Program-made: the position numbers and the translations under genes | From: Rhizophagus irregularis | Lineage: Eukaryota; Glomeromycota; Glomeromycetes; Glomerales; Glomeraceae | Assembly (NCBI RefSeq): GCF_026210795.1 | Contig: NC_089460.1 | Span: forward strand, 310,001-374,000 | Reading direction: 5' to 3' | Length of the DNA: 64,000 bases | Notes under the pieces: model-generated | The model's database searches: none | The model's input: the letters and a program-made list of their open reading frames with translations, nothing else | Told to the model about the DNA's origin: nothing | Part shown: in pieces, positions 42,901 through 52,764 of the stretch | Numbering within the stretch: the stretch's first letter is position 1 | Layout of the letters: the number at the start of each line of letters is the position of its first letter

Positions 42901-44682
42901 ATCACAATGCCAATTTGATTTGGTTTTATCTATCAATGGTTTTATTGGAATGCTTACATATATTTTAAATAAATATCCAAGTGCAATGATTCAAGCAAAA
43001 AGGATTTCACAAGATATGCTTGAGGGACTTTTTGGTACAATCCGAGAACTTGGTGGAGACTCTTCCACCCAAACACTTAAATCTTATGGACATGCCTTAA
43101 ACAAATATCAAATTACAATGTTAGTTTCGTCAGAAATAAAGAGTGTTAATTATGGCAAAACAGATAGTACTGGAACTGGTATTACTACTTTAGTAAGAAG
43201 GTATGCATATGTTATAAATTATATTATTATTACATCTTTATAAATTAAAATATTTTATTTACAATTAGAGATTATCGAAAAGATAAACAAAAAACAACAA
43301 ATAATGAAGAAAATAATTACATTTATCAAAAACATTTGGTTCATTTGGCACAAATATCATCTCTTTCTCACAATGTGTTTAAAAATCTTCTTACAGATGA
43401 TTTAATTATGGGGAAAATCAAGTTTCCATTAGGACCATACCATAAAAATGTTGATCAGGAAAATATTAGAATTTTTTGCCTACAGAGTGAACGCCACCAA
43501 CTTATAGAAACCATCCTTTATCAGGATTCTATTGATAAATTACTACAAAAGTGGCAAGATATTATTAAAAATATCGCTTGTAAAGCAATTCTTAAAAAAA
43601 CAGGAATTCAATGGTTAGCTACTTGGAGCTCTTACCTTGAAAATTGTCTAAATAATTTTAAATGCTCAGGAGTCTGGTATCAAGATTTTCTTATTGCGTC
43701 CAATTTAAATGATTCTTCAACTAAAAGGCTCGTTGCATACTTGCTTTTACAAGAGGTTATTAAAATTACCTTTAGTGAAAAAACAGTATCAAATATCTCA
43801 CAAACTCATTTAGCAGCAGACAATAATTTAAAACCAGAAAAAATTATTGTCTTGGAATCATCTGAGGCGTCAAAATTTTCCTACATCATTGGGTGGATTG
43901 TTTATAAGTTAACAAAGAATGACAATATAACAAAATCGCGTCCTGAATTTGAAGCAATTAAAACTCACCTTATGACTCTAAATTCAGAACAAGTTGTTTA
44001 TGAACAGGATGTTCGATCTCAAACAACAAATGTGATTCCCGGTCTGAAGTTTTTAGAATTTATGTATAAAATAGAATCATTAGTGTTATTATTATTTGAA
44101 AAGCATACGGAATTTGGACCCAATATTCTTCAATATATACACAATAGCTTATTATGTAACTTACCATTGTTAGAAAATTTTAACACACTCATCAATATCT
44201 CTACTCAGATGCTTTCCACGTGTGACTCTATAAATATAACAAAATACGAGTTAAAAGATGATGCTAGAGATTTTCTTTATGAAAGAATTATTATTATTTA
44301 TATGAAGAGTAGACAAAAATCCTGGCGAAAATTCAATGATCTCATCCCCGAAAAAGGAACCTCAAGCCTTAGGGAAAATCTTAAAGCTATGCGTAATGAT
44401 ACTGAAAATAACATACCTACTTTAATAAAAAAGTCCAACTTACCAAAAGATCCTATGCTTGGTTTGGTGCAACTTCAAATCTGGGTACAGTTGGATGGTG
44501 CTGAAGGATTATTCTCAAAATTGTTTCTAGTGAGTGAGTTACAATGGTTACTTTGGGCATTTGGAGATAATATAAATAACAAAAGAAAAAAGAGTTTAAT
44601 ACCTTTAATTTTAGAACACCTGAAAAAGGGTACTTCTTTTTCCAAAGAAGCTATATCAAAGGGTCAAATATTTACAGTTTGA
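39924..44682 (+). pseudogene. P-element/THAP9-like transposase with Tudor-like inserts, lightly damaged
   Basis: Exons inferred from GT-AG sites and frame: about 39890-40590, 40663-41168, 41228-41469, 41551-42677, 42746-43200, 43269-44682. A Cys-bearing coiled coil (KNICKNCAKLRKTLQRI) precedes the catalytic region, as in P transposases. SHDSFKIQKGLLW fits the first acidic strand. WFFISDPTHVFKKLRNN fits the P-family DxxHLxKNxRN-like motif. SQDMLEGLFGTIRELGGDSS fits the THAP9/P C-terminal signature. Between DGAGENR and DPTH lies an insert of about 130 residues with two repeats (WTCGDIVEVNF...FYAAKI; WNVNEICEFRN...WYLGKI) resembling Tudor/Agenet modules. Lesions: TGA at 40152 and 42552, and one lost A in the A-run near 40998. 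No ATG is obvious at the start, and no THAP finger was seen. Confidence 0.75.
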
Positions 44683-44990
44683 ATTATAGAATAGTTGTTA
44701 ATGAAGTCTATTATCCAAATATTTGGTATATAAATAAAAAATAACATTAAAACGGTGCTTAAAGTAAATTGCTACAGTAAATTAGCTTATTCCAAGGAAA
44801 AAAATAACAATTTACAAAAGCTATAGTGACTCAATTGAAATAAAACCACTTTTCCTATATAGACCTAACTTGAGTAATCTTAGTTTTTAAGATCGGCTGC
44901 TTTTCTATGAATGCGCGTTGAAAAAAATTAAAAAAAAGTAAAAATTTGCGCAATTTTATAGTAGATTTCGATTGTGTAACCAATTTATGG

Positions 44991-45067
44991 TGGCGACAGT
45001 TCTGGTTATTATTGATCAGTCTGTGTAACCTATGAGTTGGCCCCCCGTTTATTTATCTAACCCCTAG
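44991..45067. repeat. Right TIR of the P-like element
   Basis: 77 nt, starts TGGCGACAGTTCTGG and ends TCTAACCCCTAG, reverse complement of the left TIR. Confidence 0.9.
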
Positions 45068-45680
45068 GCTATATACAGTATATTGCATGTGATGATTTGA
45101 TAATTTGCGGCTATCATCCTGATGAGCTAAAGTAGGCATTTGTAAGATATATGTATGGCATAATTTCAAAAGATCTAAAAGCGCCTTACTATGAGAATAT
45201 ACGATTTAGCTATATATTGCCAGAAAAAATTCCTAGTGTTAGATCATTTTCGCTTGAGAGAAGCACAGCAATTATCTTTGAGGATGTATGTGTGGCTTTC
45301 AAATCCATCCAAAATCGAATTATTCCATTTTTTACACATAGGCGTTATAGAAACATTTCAAATATATATGTAACACAATGTTACTATCATACACCAATAA
45401 TTATCTGTAAAAATATTTTACATCTAGTAGTCTTTAATGGTGGCAGTTCCCATCAAGATATTTCCAAGGTCATTGGACGATATACTGAAGATATGAAAAA
45501 TACCTCTATGGTTGTTAATAGTTACCTCTGAAAAGGTGAATTTATTATCTTTGATCTAAATAAATCAGATGATGATCCACTGGCAATTCGGTTGAGATTT
45601 GATACTCCATTAGACCTTCAAAAAGAGGTAGAGTTACGAGAGAAGCGAAATAAAGGATTATAAAGATTTATTACTCCTGA

Positions 45681-46628
45681 AATTAAAGTTTTGATTTTTT
45701 TGATAAAGAATCATCTATTTGCAATGAAAAAGTTGATAATAAACAATGTTTGTGGCTTTGTGCAATTGCTGGAAAACGTGGTGGGCTTTATCTTTCTACT
45801 GAATATGTTAATGCTAACATTCCAATGCGATGGCGATGTGCAGACGGTTATAAGTGGACTACATCTCTTAATAATATTAAGAATGGTAAGACATGGTGTC
45901 CGTATTGTGCAAATAAGGCCAGTCATACAATTGAAGATGCTAAGCAAGTTGCTTTTAGTAAGAACAAAGAATGCCTTTCCAAAATATAGGATAATAGTTT
46001 TTCACATTTATCATGGCGTTATTGTTCTGAAGGCATGAGTGGAATGCATCTTTTAACAATGTGAAAAATAATAAGATGTGGTGTCCATATTGCACAAATA
46101 ATAGGTCTTGTACATTTGATAATGCCAAATAATTGGCTTATAATAGAAAGGGAGCTTGTCTTTCTGAATATTATATTAATAATCGTTCAGCTTTATTATG
46201 GATGTGTGATAAAAAGCATAGATGGTTTGCTACTTTTGATAACGTTAAACATTTAAACTCGTGGTGCCTATTTTGCCCGAAATATAAAAGAGAAAAGCTA
46301 TATCACGAGATTTTAATAAAATATCTTGGCCTTTTTCACTAATCCGCAAACCTAATTTTCTCAAAACATTAGAATGTCCTACAGGATTAGAACTTGATAT
46401 TTATTACTTAGAATAATGGCTTTGCAATCGAAGTACAGGGCATACAACACGAAAAAAATATTATTTCATAATGGCGATCCCAATAATTTTATCAAACAGC
46501 AAGCACGGGATCAACTCAAGAAAGAATTATGCAAAGAGAATCAGATTGCCTTGAGGTACTATGTTTGGTATTATGAAGACCCACATATAGTTATTTCTGA
46601 GCATCTTCGAAAATTGGGTCTCATTTAA
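45681..46628 (+). pseudogene. Zinc-ribbon array plus PD-(D/E)XK-type nuclease remnant
   Basis: Three degenerate repeats of the form YxNxxxPLxWxCxxGHxWxTxxxNxKxxxxWCPxC occur at about 45800-45915, 46000-46110 and 46140-46295, each a treble-clef/zinc-ribbon-like unit. The C-terminal half (46330-46628), spread over frames, contains GLELDIYY and, after a frameshift, an IEVQG-QH-like strand. It ends YVWYYEDPHIVISEHLRKLGLI-like (here with an extra residue). D...ExQ fits the PD-(D/E)XK nuclease fold. Several stops and frameshifts make it non-functional. Position right after the ATPase suggests cargo of the Polinton-like element. Assignment is by pattern, not by search. Confidence 0.5.
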
Positions 46629-47048
46629 TAAACATAAAACTTCAATTGCATTTGTACAATTTATTTTTTTTTAATGTGCTCAAAAACAGAGTGAAAAAAT
46701 CACATAATTGCATGATACTGGGTCTTATACTTTCATAGAGAAGAAAATAATTACATTTTTTTTACATATAAAGATATTGAATTGTGAAGAACTAGTAAAA
46801 TAAGCTTGAAAATAAACAGAGCCTTGCAGAGGTAAGCATTTAATAACGGATGAACTGATCTAAGCAAAATAACTAATTGTAGATTGCGAAATCTATGAAT
46901 GAAAGATTTCAAAGTGATATAGCATTATTGATAATAGAATTTAGTAGTGTAGAAAAATGCTTAGTAATTAAAAGATAAACCTAAACAGATTCAATCAGCA
47001 TAATATGAAAATTTTGTTAAAACAAAAGCTACAATATTGTGTGAAGTC
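46629..47048. other. Gene-free spacer
   Basis: AT-rich, no ORF or repeat that I can support. It includes the 3' flank of the minus-strand Uma2-like gene. Confidence 0.5.
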
Positions 47049-48276
47049 CTAATGAATGTCAAATGCTTCTGTGATAGCACGTTGAATAAAATAGAAGTCC
47101 AATAGAATAGGATCAGGTAAAAGATTTCGAGGGATTTGAACAGGAGGTGTAGGGGGCGTAGATTGCTTCAAGTTATGATAAAGACAAGTTAATGAGATAC
47201 TGATAGTGTGTTGAGGTTGACCTTGCAAAATATTTAATGGAGCTCCAGTTCCATCTTGTGTTCCAAATTCGAACTAATAATCATTATATATACGTTAAAG
47301 ATTTTTAATATGTTAACAGAAAAGTGAACTAACATTACCTCAATTACAAGAGGAGGCGAATTTCTCATTCCTCTACCTGCTGAGACACAATAATGCCAAG
47401 CCTACAATAAATTAAAATCATAGAATGTTATACAAATAATATGATGCTAGTCATGCCACACTGTATAAATATAACTTACTCTCATACGAGTAGGTACTTG
47501 ACCCTGAAGGACCGGATCGATTTTTACAATAATACAATCATGGGCACGACCAGGACTTAACCAATAGCACAATGCTTTCTTGATATGATCTAATGTTTCA
47601 GTGTAGGCTACTTTCACAACCAAATTTGGCCAAGGATAATTCTAAATAAAAAAATATATGAAATTACTAGCTTCAAAAAGTTCAAAACCAATAAAAAGAA
47701 TAGAAATTACATTTCTGTCGCTCCCATTTGGAGCAGTTACAGCTGGTTTTTTTGGACGAAATGATGCATCGGCTTCTTTTCCACGGTTTCTGTCACGCGT
47801 TTCTTTAAGAAATAAAATTAATACGATGCTACAATAGAGCGACATGTTATGACATTAATACTTACTAGTAGAACCAAAACTATAAATCTCAGTATTAGTT
47901 CGCATTACAGGAACGCAACTCACAATTATTTCGGTAGTGATTGCACTGATGCAAACTTTGTGTGGCATAGAAGGCAACTCGTAAATTAAGACTTCTCTGT
48001 TTGACCACTCCCAACATCCATGAATATTAAACTTTTCTGTACGTCTTTCATATTTCTCAATGTCGATCCCCTTAGCAAGCACATAAGGTAATCTTATATA
48101 TAAATAACAATTTATATCAGCCATTAGCTAAAACAAATATCAACGTCAAACAAATAGAAAAAGAGACTTACGTTACTTCTTCCCACTTTGCCTTTTCGTT
48201 AAGTTCTCCCTTGTCCCACCAAAGGGTTCGATAAAAGATATGATCTGGAATTCGTTTATTATTACTAAGAATATCT
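47049..48276 (-). CDS. Uma2-family restriction-endonuclease-like protein, six visible exons
   Basis: Exons (minus): 48276-48177, 48127-47866, 47802-47711, 47641-47480, 47401-47339, 47273-47049. All introns have GT-AG borders and total exon length keeps one frame (300 residues plus stop), so this part is intact. Residues EADASFRP and PWPNLVVKVAYTETLDHIKK, then GRAHDCIIVKIDP, match the order of the Uma2-like PD-(D/E)XK fold. Where the family usually has V-E-V, this protein has V-K-V, so catalysis may be lost. The C-terminal part (TGAPLNILQG, QIPRNLLPDPILLDFYF) is outside the classic nuclease core. The 5' exon(s) are not found: the first visible exon starts at an acceptor and no ATG is in frame. 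A Polinton fragment lies immediately upstream and may have removed it. Confidence 0.6.
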
Positions 48277-48423
48277 CTAGAAAATTAGCATGAAAATGAG
48301 TAACAGTTGCACATACAGCTAAAACTGGTGTTTACTGAACTGGTATAAAATGACATTTTGAAAGTATAATGGTTTAACAGCTACAAATAAAAGATAAGCC
48401 AGTTTTTACTGATTTATATTATT

Positions 48424-48798
48424 CTGAGTGCTAAGCCAAATTTGCGTCACAATTATCTCATTTTTACTGCGTCTTTATGTGATAAGCAAATTTTTTATTA
48501 GTAGTAATGTGATGCATTGCATAAAAAGCCTAAAATATATTGGGCTAAGGACTGCTTGTATTTTTCTTGCTCATTCACAAAGTGCAAGATTATTAGGCGC
48601 TATACTAATGATGTAAAAAATGCTTCAATGGTCATTAATAACTACTTTTGAAAAAAAGAATTTATTGTATTTGATCTTACTAGGCCAGAGGATGATCCTC
48701 TTGCAATCTGCCTAAGGTTTGACACTCCACTAAATCTGCAGAAGGAGATAGAGGCTAGGCAGAAACGCAAGAAAAAAAGCTCCTTAGCTAATGAATAG
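48424..48798 (+). pseudogene. Second packaging ATPase C-terminal fragment
   Basis: The last ~70 codons (RRYTNDVKNASMVINNYF, TGA, KKEFIVFDLTRPEDDPLAI...LNLQKEIEARQK) parallel the end of the ATPase at 45480-45663. The upstream part is too decayed to read. The TGA at 48649 sits at the same codon as the TGA at 45529 in the other copy. It indicates a second Polinton-like element or a duplication. Confidence 0.65.
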
Positions 48799-48839
48799 AA
48801 TCTGACTTTATAGATGCTAGCTTTTTTTCGTAATTATAA

Positions 48840-49924
48840 AAATTGGAATGGAAGAGGAGAGTCTTTGACTCTCCAGTTATTTATATCAATCCTCAGAAAG
48901 CTCGAGATTTAGATCGGGATCTTGCTTTACAGAAACTTTATCACAGACCTGAGAGATATTATCGGACTGCTGAAAAATTTGCAAATGGCTTGTAAGAAAG
49001 CCAGATATAAGTTTTCTCTTACAAAGATCAAAAATTGGCTAAACAAGCAGGCTGTACATCAGATTCACAAGCCTTAGCCAAAATTTATTCAGTATGCTTT
49101 CTTTAATAATATACAATTTTTAAATGAAGTGCACCAGAGTAATACTACTTCTATGCCTCATAATAAAATAGGTAATCGGATTTATAAGTATAGGGGCGTC
49201 ATCAAAGATGTTGCAACTAGGTATCGTTCTAGTTTTGCATTGACTGATAAAACAGATGGCTAGAGCAATTCAGAAAATCTATGATGATCCTAATAACCCT
49301 CTTAGCTATCCAAATACTTTTATTGTAGATAGAGGCATTGAATATATGGGCGAATGTAGAGATTTATTGCTTAGCTATGATGTTAGAATTCAGTATGCTA
49401 ACTTTAAATGTGGTGTAGCTATTGCTGAACGTGATCATCAATAATTTGAAAAACATGCTTATTTTCGGCAAGATGCTGAAAATTTTCATTTGCCTTTAAC
49501 TGATAGATCCAGGGCATGGTTTAAAGGATTTCGTATAAATGATAATATTTTCAATAATACTCCTACTCTGTTAATAGGTATATCTTCTAACAAGGCTGTA
49601 AAAAAGGCATTAAAAGGTAAAAAAATAATAGCTAGATCTTCTGTCGAACATAGGAGACCAGTTGGTTATAACGAACTACTTTTACCTAGCTATACTAAAG
49701 TTTGGCATCTATTAGAACCTGGTGAATTAGAAGGTAGGAGAAGAACGGCAACTGATTGCAATTGGTCTCCTGAAGTTTTTACAATTGATTCTTATTTGAT
49801 AAAAGAAAATCAGCCTATTCTCTACAAGCTTTACAAGGGTCCTAGACACTTATTTGTAAGAGAAGAACTGCAAATCATCCCGCCAGACACAGTATTACCA
49901 CCCAAATATATTTTCAAGAATTAG
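48840..49924 (+). pseudogene. Polinton-type DDE integrase remnant
   Basis: Reads in pieces: LALQKLYHRPERYYRTAEKF (about 48920-48980), then ARYKFSLTKIKNWLNKQAVH (about 48995-49060), then YRGVIKDVATRYRSSFALTD (about 49190-49250). The open frame 49256-49924 follows. The DDE residues are recognisable: D in KDVATRYR, D in FIVDRGIEYMG and E in AIAERDHQ. The C-terminal part (KVWHLLEPGELEGRRRTATD, then LYKLYKGPRHLFVREELQ) resembles the chromo/SH3-like tail of Maverick integrases. At least two frameshifts and several stops break it. It overlaps the end of the minus-strand zinc-finger gene by 11 bp. Confidence 0.7.
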
Positions 49925-50966
49925 TCTTACCTCCTCTCTTCTCCACTTGGTATACGATTTGTTCGAAAGTATTGCTTAAGTAATCATCTATTTCATTTCT
50001 ATTATAAACTATAATTTGTCTATTTCTAAGCCAGTCAGTTCGTAAATTCTTTTTTTCCTGTTTTTCATTTACAGGTTTATCATCTATAAGAAATTTGGTA
50101 AGAGAACATAAAGTGAACTTAAATTGTCCATGCTTATCAAATTCCTTTTCAAGTATTTCTCTAAACTGTTTTCTTCAGCTTTCTAACATTTTTTGTATAT
50201 CACTTCCATTATCTGGATAGGATTTGAGGACATTTGCATGATGTACAACTATAACTCTTCTTTTAACCGCTGTTCCCAATTCTTCTTGTTCCTTAAATTC
50301 TAAATCCTTCTCTGACTTTTTGTGCCCCTTAATTTCTTCTAAGCGCTTAAATTCTTTATTGATCAAATTCTTAGGTCCAGTATCGCCTTCAGACTCTAAC
50401 TCTTTTAATGTTGGTAGGCGAACTGCCTCTGGATCATGTTGTTCGAGATCATGACAAAGAGTTTGACATTCATGTAAATTTTCTGGCATATCATGATCTC
50501 CTAGACCAAGTTCTTTTCCACGTCTTAGCAATCTAGCTCTCCAAAATCTATAGTGTTCTTTAGACTTTTGATTATTTGGGTTGATCCAGTTTTTTGCTTC
50601 TTCTTCAGTGATGTAATCGATACCAAGTATTGGAGCTTTCTTTTCGGATTCTAGCTCAGGAACTAGAGTTGGGATTATTACATGTGATTTCTCCTTGTTG
50701 CTCATATTTACATTAGAGCTTTTTATCTGTGCTTTGATTTTGGAAGCTTGGATAGCCTGTTGGTTAGTTTTTTGAATAGGCACCTGAATTGGCATTTGAA
50801 TAAAAGCTACTTCCTTTTGCTTTTGTAATGGTTTGTATGGATTTTTTCGCTTAAGATGCTCACAAAGTTTTTGAGGTGTTGAGCATTCATGACTACAACG
50901 TTTACAGATTGTATCTTTTTTATCACTTCTTGTTTTTCTAACCATGATGTTAACTTTAACTGTCAC
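49914..50966 (-). pseudogene. Zinc-finger protein of the Polinton-like island
   Basis: The ORF 50966-50175 (263 codons) and the following 86 codons are in one frame, separated only by TGA at 50177-50175, where arginine would fit. Residues 20-45 carry a C2H2-like finger, CKRCSHECSTPQKLCEHLKRK. The middle is Gln/Lys-rich; a helical FWRARLLRRGKELGLGD block follows. The C-terminal 86 codons (KEFDKHGQFKFTLCSLTKFL, then DWLRNRQIIVYNRNEID) are well preserved. The ATG at 50966 may not be the true start, because a second ATG at 50942 is followed by VRKTRSDKK. Unknown function; placed back to back with integrase. Confidence 0.5.
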
Positions 50967-51154
50967 GCTATTACTTGCTTATAAAATTTTTTCTTTAATT
51001 AATTATTTCCTATTCTTTTCAGTTTCTGGTTATAGAGCTGTCACTAAAGGCGGTATTTACAGGCTTGCCAAAACGGTTTTAAGCTATTACGAAACTTAAG
51101 TATTAACTATTTATTAATTAATAATCTTTCAAATTTTAGTGTTAAAAAAATAGG

Positions 51155-51346
51155 ATGATTGGTGAATATTCATGTTCGTATCTTTGTAATACTGGAAAGG
51201 CTTGCAATAATCCTTGCATTTGCCCAGAAGGTTGCCGATTTTATTGGAAAGCTAAAAAATGGATACCATGTTCTGATTGCAGGAAACCTACAGCTTCTGC
51301 TTGTGGCCGATATCCGTTATATGGTAGAGGCTATTATGTTATTTAG
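51155..51346 (+). CDS. Small cysteine-rich protein, unknown
   Basis: 63 residues with nine cysteines (CSYLCNTGKACNNPCICPEG, then CSDCRKPTASACGRYP), probably metal-binding. The frame ends at a stop shortly after, and a few substitutions would extend it. It lies at the edge of the Polinton-like island and may be a decayed gene of that element. No family recognised. Confidence 0.35.
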   Translation: MIGEYSCSYLCNTGKACNNPCICPEGCRFYWKAKKWIPCSDCRKPTASACGRYPLYGRGYYVI

Positions 51347-51489
51347 TATTATGACAGGCTTTGATCAAAGATACAAGAAAGTAATAAATAGATCATTTCA
51401 GCTAGCACTTTATCTTAATTTTAGCCAGAATTTTGGGCGTAATATCCAATGGGCATTTACTAAATTTTTATTAGACTTGCTTTTTAGCT

Positions 51490-51645
51490 GAAGACGCGAA
51501 GCATATTTTTTCGTTAAAGTTTTATGATTAATATACTATTTTGATGAGCTAGCCTATGCTGAACCCGTTCTTGACTAAGGAAAAGTTGGGACAATTCCAT
51601 GGATTTTATAGAAAGATATTTGTTTTTTCGTTAGATTTAATAAAT
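51490..51645. repeat. First unit of a GAGCTAGCCT...GACTAAGGAAAAGTTG repeat
   Basis: Matches the units at 55470-56240. The array is interrupted by a MITE and hAT-2. Confidence 0.7.
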
Positions 51646-51653
51646 TTCCTGGC

Positions 51654-51897
51654 TAAGGTTGCTTGCCGAAACCTAGGGGTTTAGGCAAGATGGCGTTTCG
51701 CCGAAAAGTGAAATTCTGCCAAAACTATATTAAAGTTATATTAAAAAACTGGCGAAACTTTGGAGAATGACGAAACTGCCAAAACTTATTATAAATGCTG
51801 AAACTGCCAAAACTCTGCCGAAACTATAATAAATCTATAGTAAAATTTTGATGAAACTAATCGTAGGATTTTGAAGAGGTTTAGACAAGCAACCTTA
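51654..51897. mobile_element. MITE with TAAGGTTGCTTG ends
   Basis: Ends TAAGGTTGCTTG / CAAGCAACCTTA, with interior CCGAAACT/AACTGCC repeats. The left TSD is TTCCTGGC (51646-51653). The right TSD is found complete only after removing hAT-2 (55463-55470). hAT-2 therefore landed on this MITE's right border. Confidence 0.85.
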
Positions 51898-51918
51898 TTC
51901 CTGGTAGGGGTTCGATCC

Positions 51919-52344
51919 AGCGCAGAAAATCCATTATAATTTAACCAGTTTTTCCGGTAAATTTCTGATAAAACCGGTAAAATCTTATAATCCCAGAATT
52001 GTTCCGGTCGTGGCGTAGCAGATTTCTGGAATATTTTGTAAATACCGGAAATTTCATTTAATAAATTTATATCAGATATCGCAAAAAAGTTTTTTATCTT
52101 TAATTTTATTATTTATTATTTCAGTGGTTTATTACAATATGATTATTTAAAGCCAGTACGTCTTTTCTGGTTACTCCATACACGAATAAAAAAAAGAAAA
52201 GATTATTATATATTTGGTAATACTATCTAAAACCGGAATTTTTTTTAATTCCATAATTCCATACTGGTTGAAAAAATAAATTTCCGGAATTTTTATATTT
52301 AACCAGAATTTTTCCGAAATTTTTCCAAGGTTTTTTTCCACGCT
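51919..52344. mobile_element. MITE nested in the left end of hAT-2
   Basis: Duplication GGTTCGATCC at 51909-51918 and 52345-52354. Termini AGCGCAGAAAA / TTTTTTTCCACGCT are imperfect inverted repeats. The interior has many AAACCGGTAAA/CCGGAATTTTT motifs. It split the TIR-subterminal region of hAT-2, so it is younger. Confidence 0.75.
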
Positions 52345-52764
52345 GGTTCGATCCGTAATCCGGTAAATTCGGATTGATCTGATCATCCAAATTAAAATTG
52401 GATATCCTCATCCGATGATTTCTGGCGGATGGATCCGTAAAATTATCGGATTAAGGATTGTTGATCATCCAGATTATAATCCGGATTGTAATAATATAAA
52501 TTATTGGGATCGAAAAAAATTTTTTTTCAAAATTTAAATTTTAATTTTTAAATAAAAATTATGTTGGTCTTTTAATCCTAATATTTAATTTAATGATTTA
52601 TCTTTTTTTTGCAATTAATTTTTCTCATTTTGGATCATTTTCACGTTATCTTATCCCTATTTTTATTATATTCCATTTACTCCCATACCATTTTTATTTT
52701 CACTCCTTTATCTCTTACGGAACTTGCCCAACTATTTTTTTTTCTGAAATGTAAAACCTCTATT

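Larger units (their letters stand above)
39491..45067 (+). mobile_element. P-element-like DNA transposon, 5577 bp
   Basis: Terminal inverted repeats of about 77-79 bp begin CTAGGGGTTAGATAAATAAA and end with the CTGTCGCCA block. They differ only in the length of a G-run (8 versus 6) as far as I can see. A 7-bp duplication GCTATAT flanks the element (39484-39490, 45068-45074). It carries one multi-exon transposase gene. Near-identical TIRs and few lesions point to a fairly young insertion into an already decaying Polinton gene. Confidence 0.88.
38963..45663 (+). pseudogene. Polinton-type packaging ATPase, split by insertions
   Basis: The N-terminal part (38963-39185) contains LVTGKSGLDKTNILANLFLG, a Walker A of the A32/FtsK-HerA packaging type. 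Its expected GxGKT is now GLDKT, so the P-loop is damaged. The rest resumes at 45075: YIACDDLIICGYHP, Walker B AIIFEDVCVA, and the sensor-like region IYVTQCYYHTPIII, ending DPLAIRLRFDTPLDLQKE and TAA at 45661. A TGA at 45529 interrupts it. These motifs are typical of Maverick/Polinton and related DNA viruses' packaging ATPases, which pump genomes into capsids. Inserted in it are a MITE-like piece and the P-like transposon. Confidence 0.75.
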
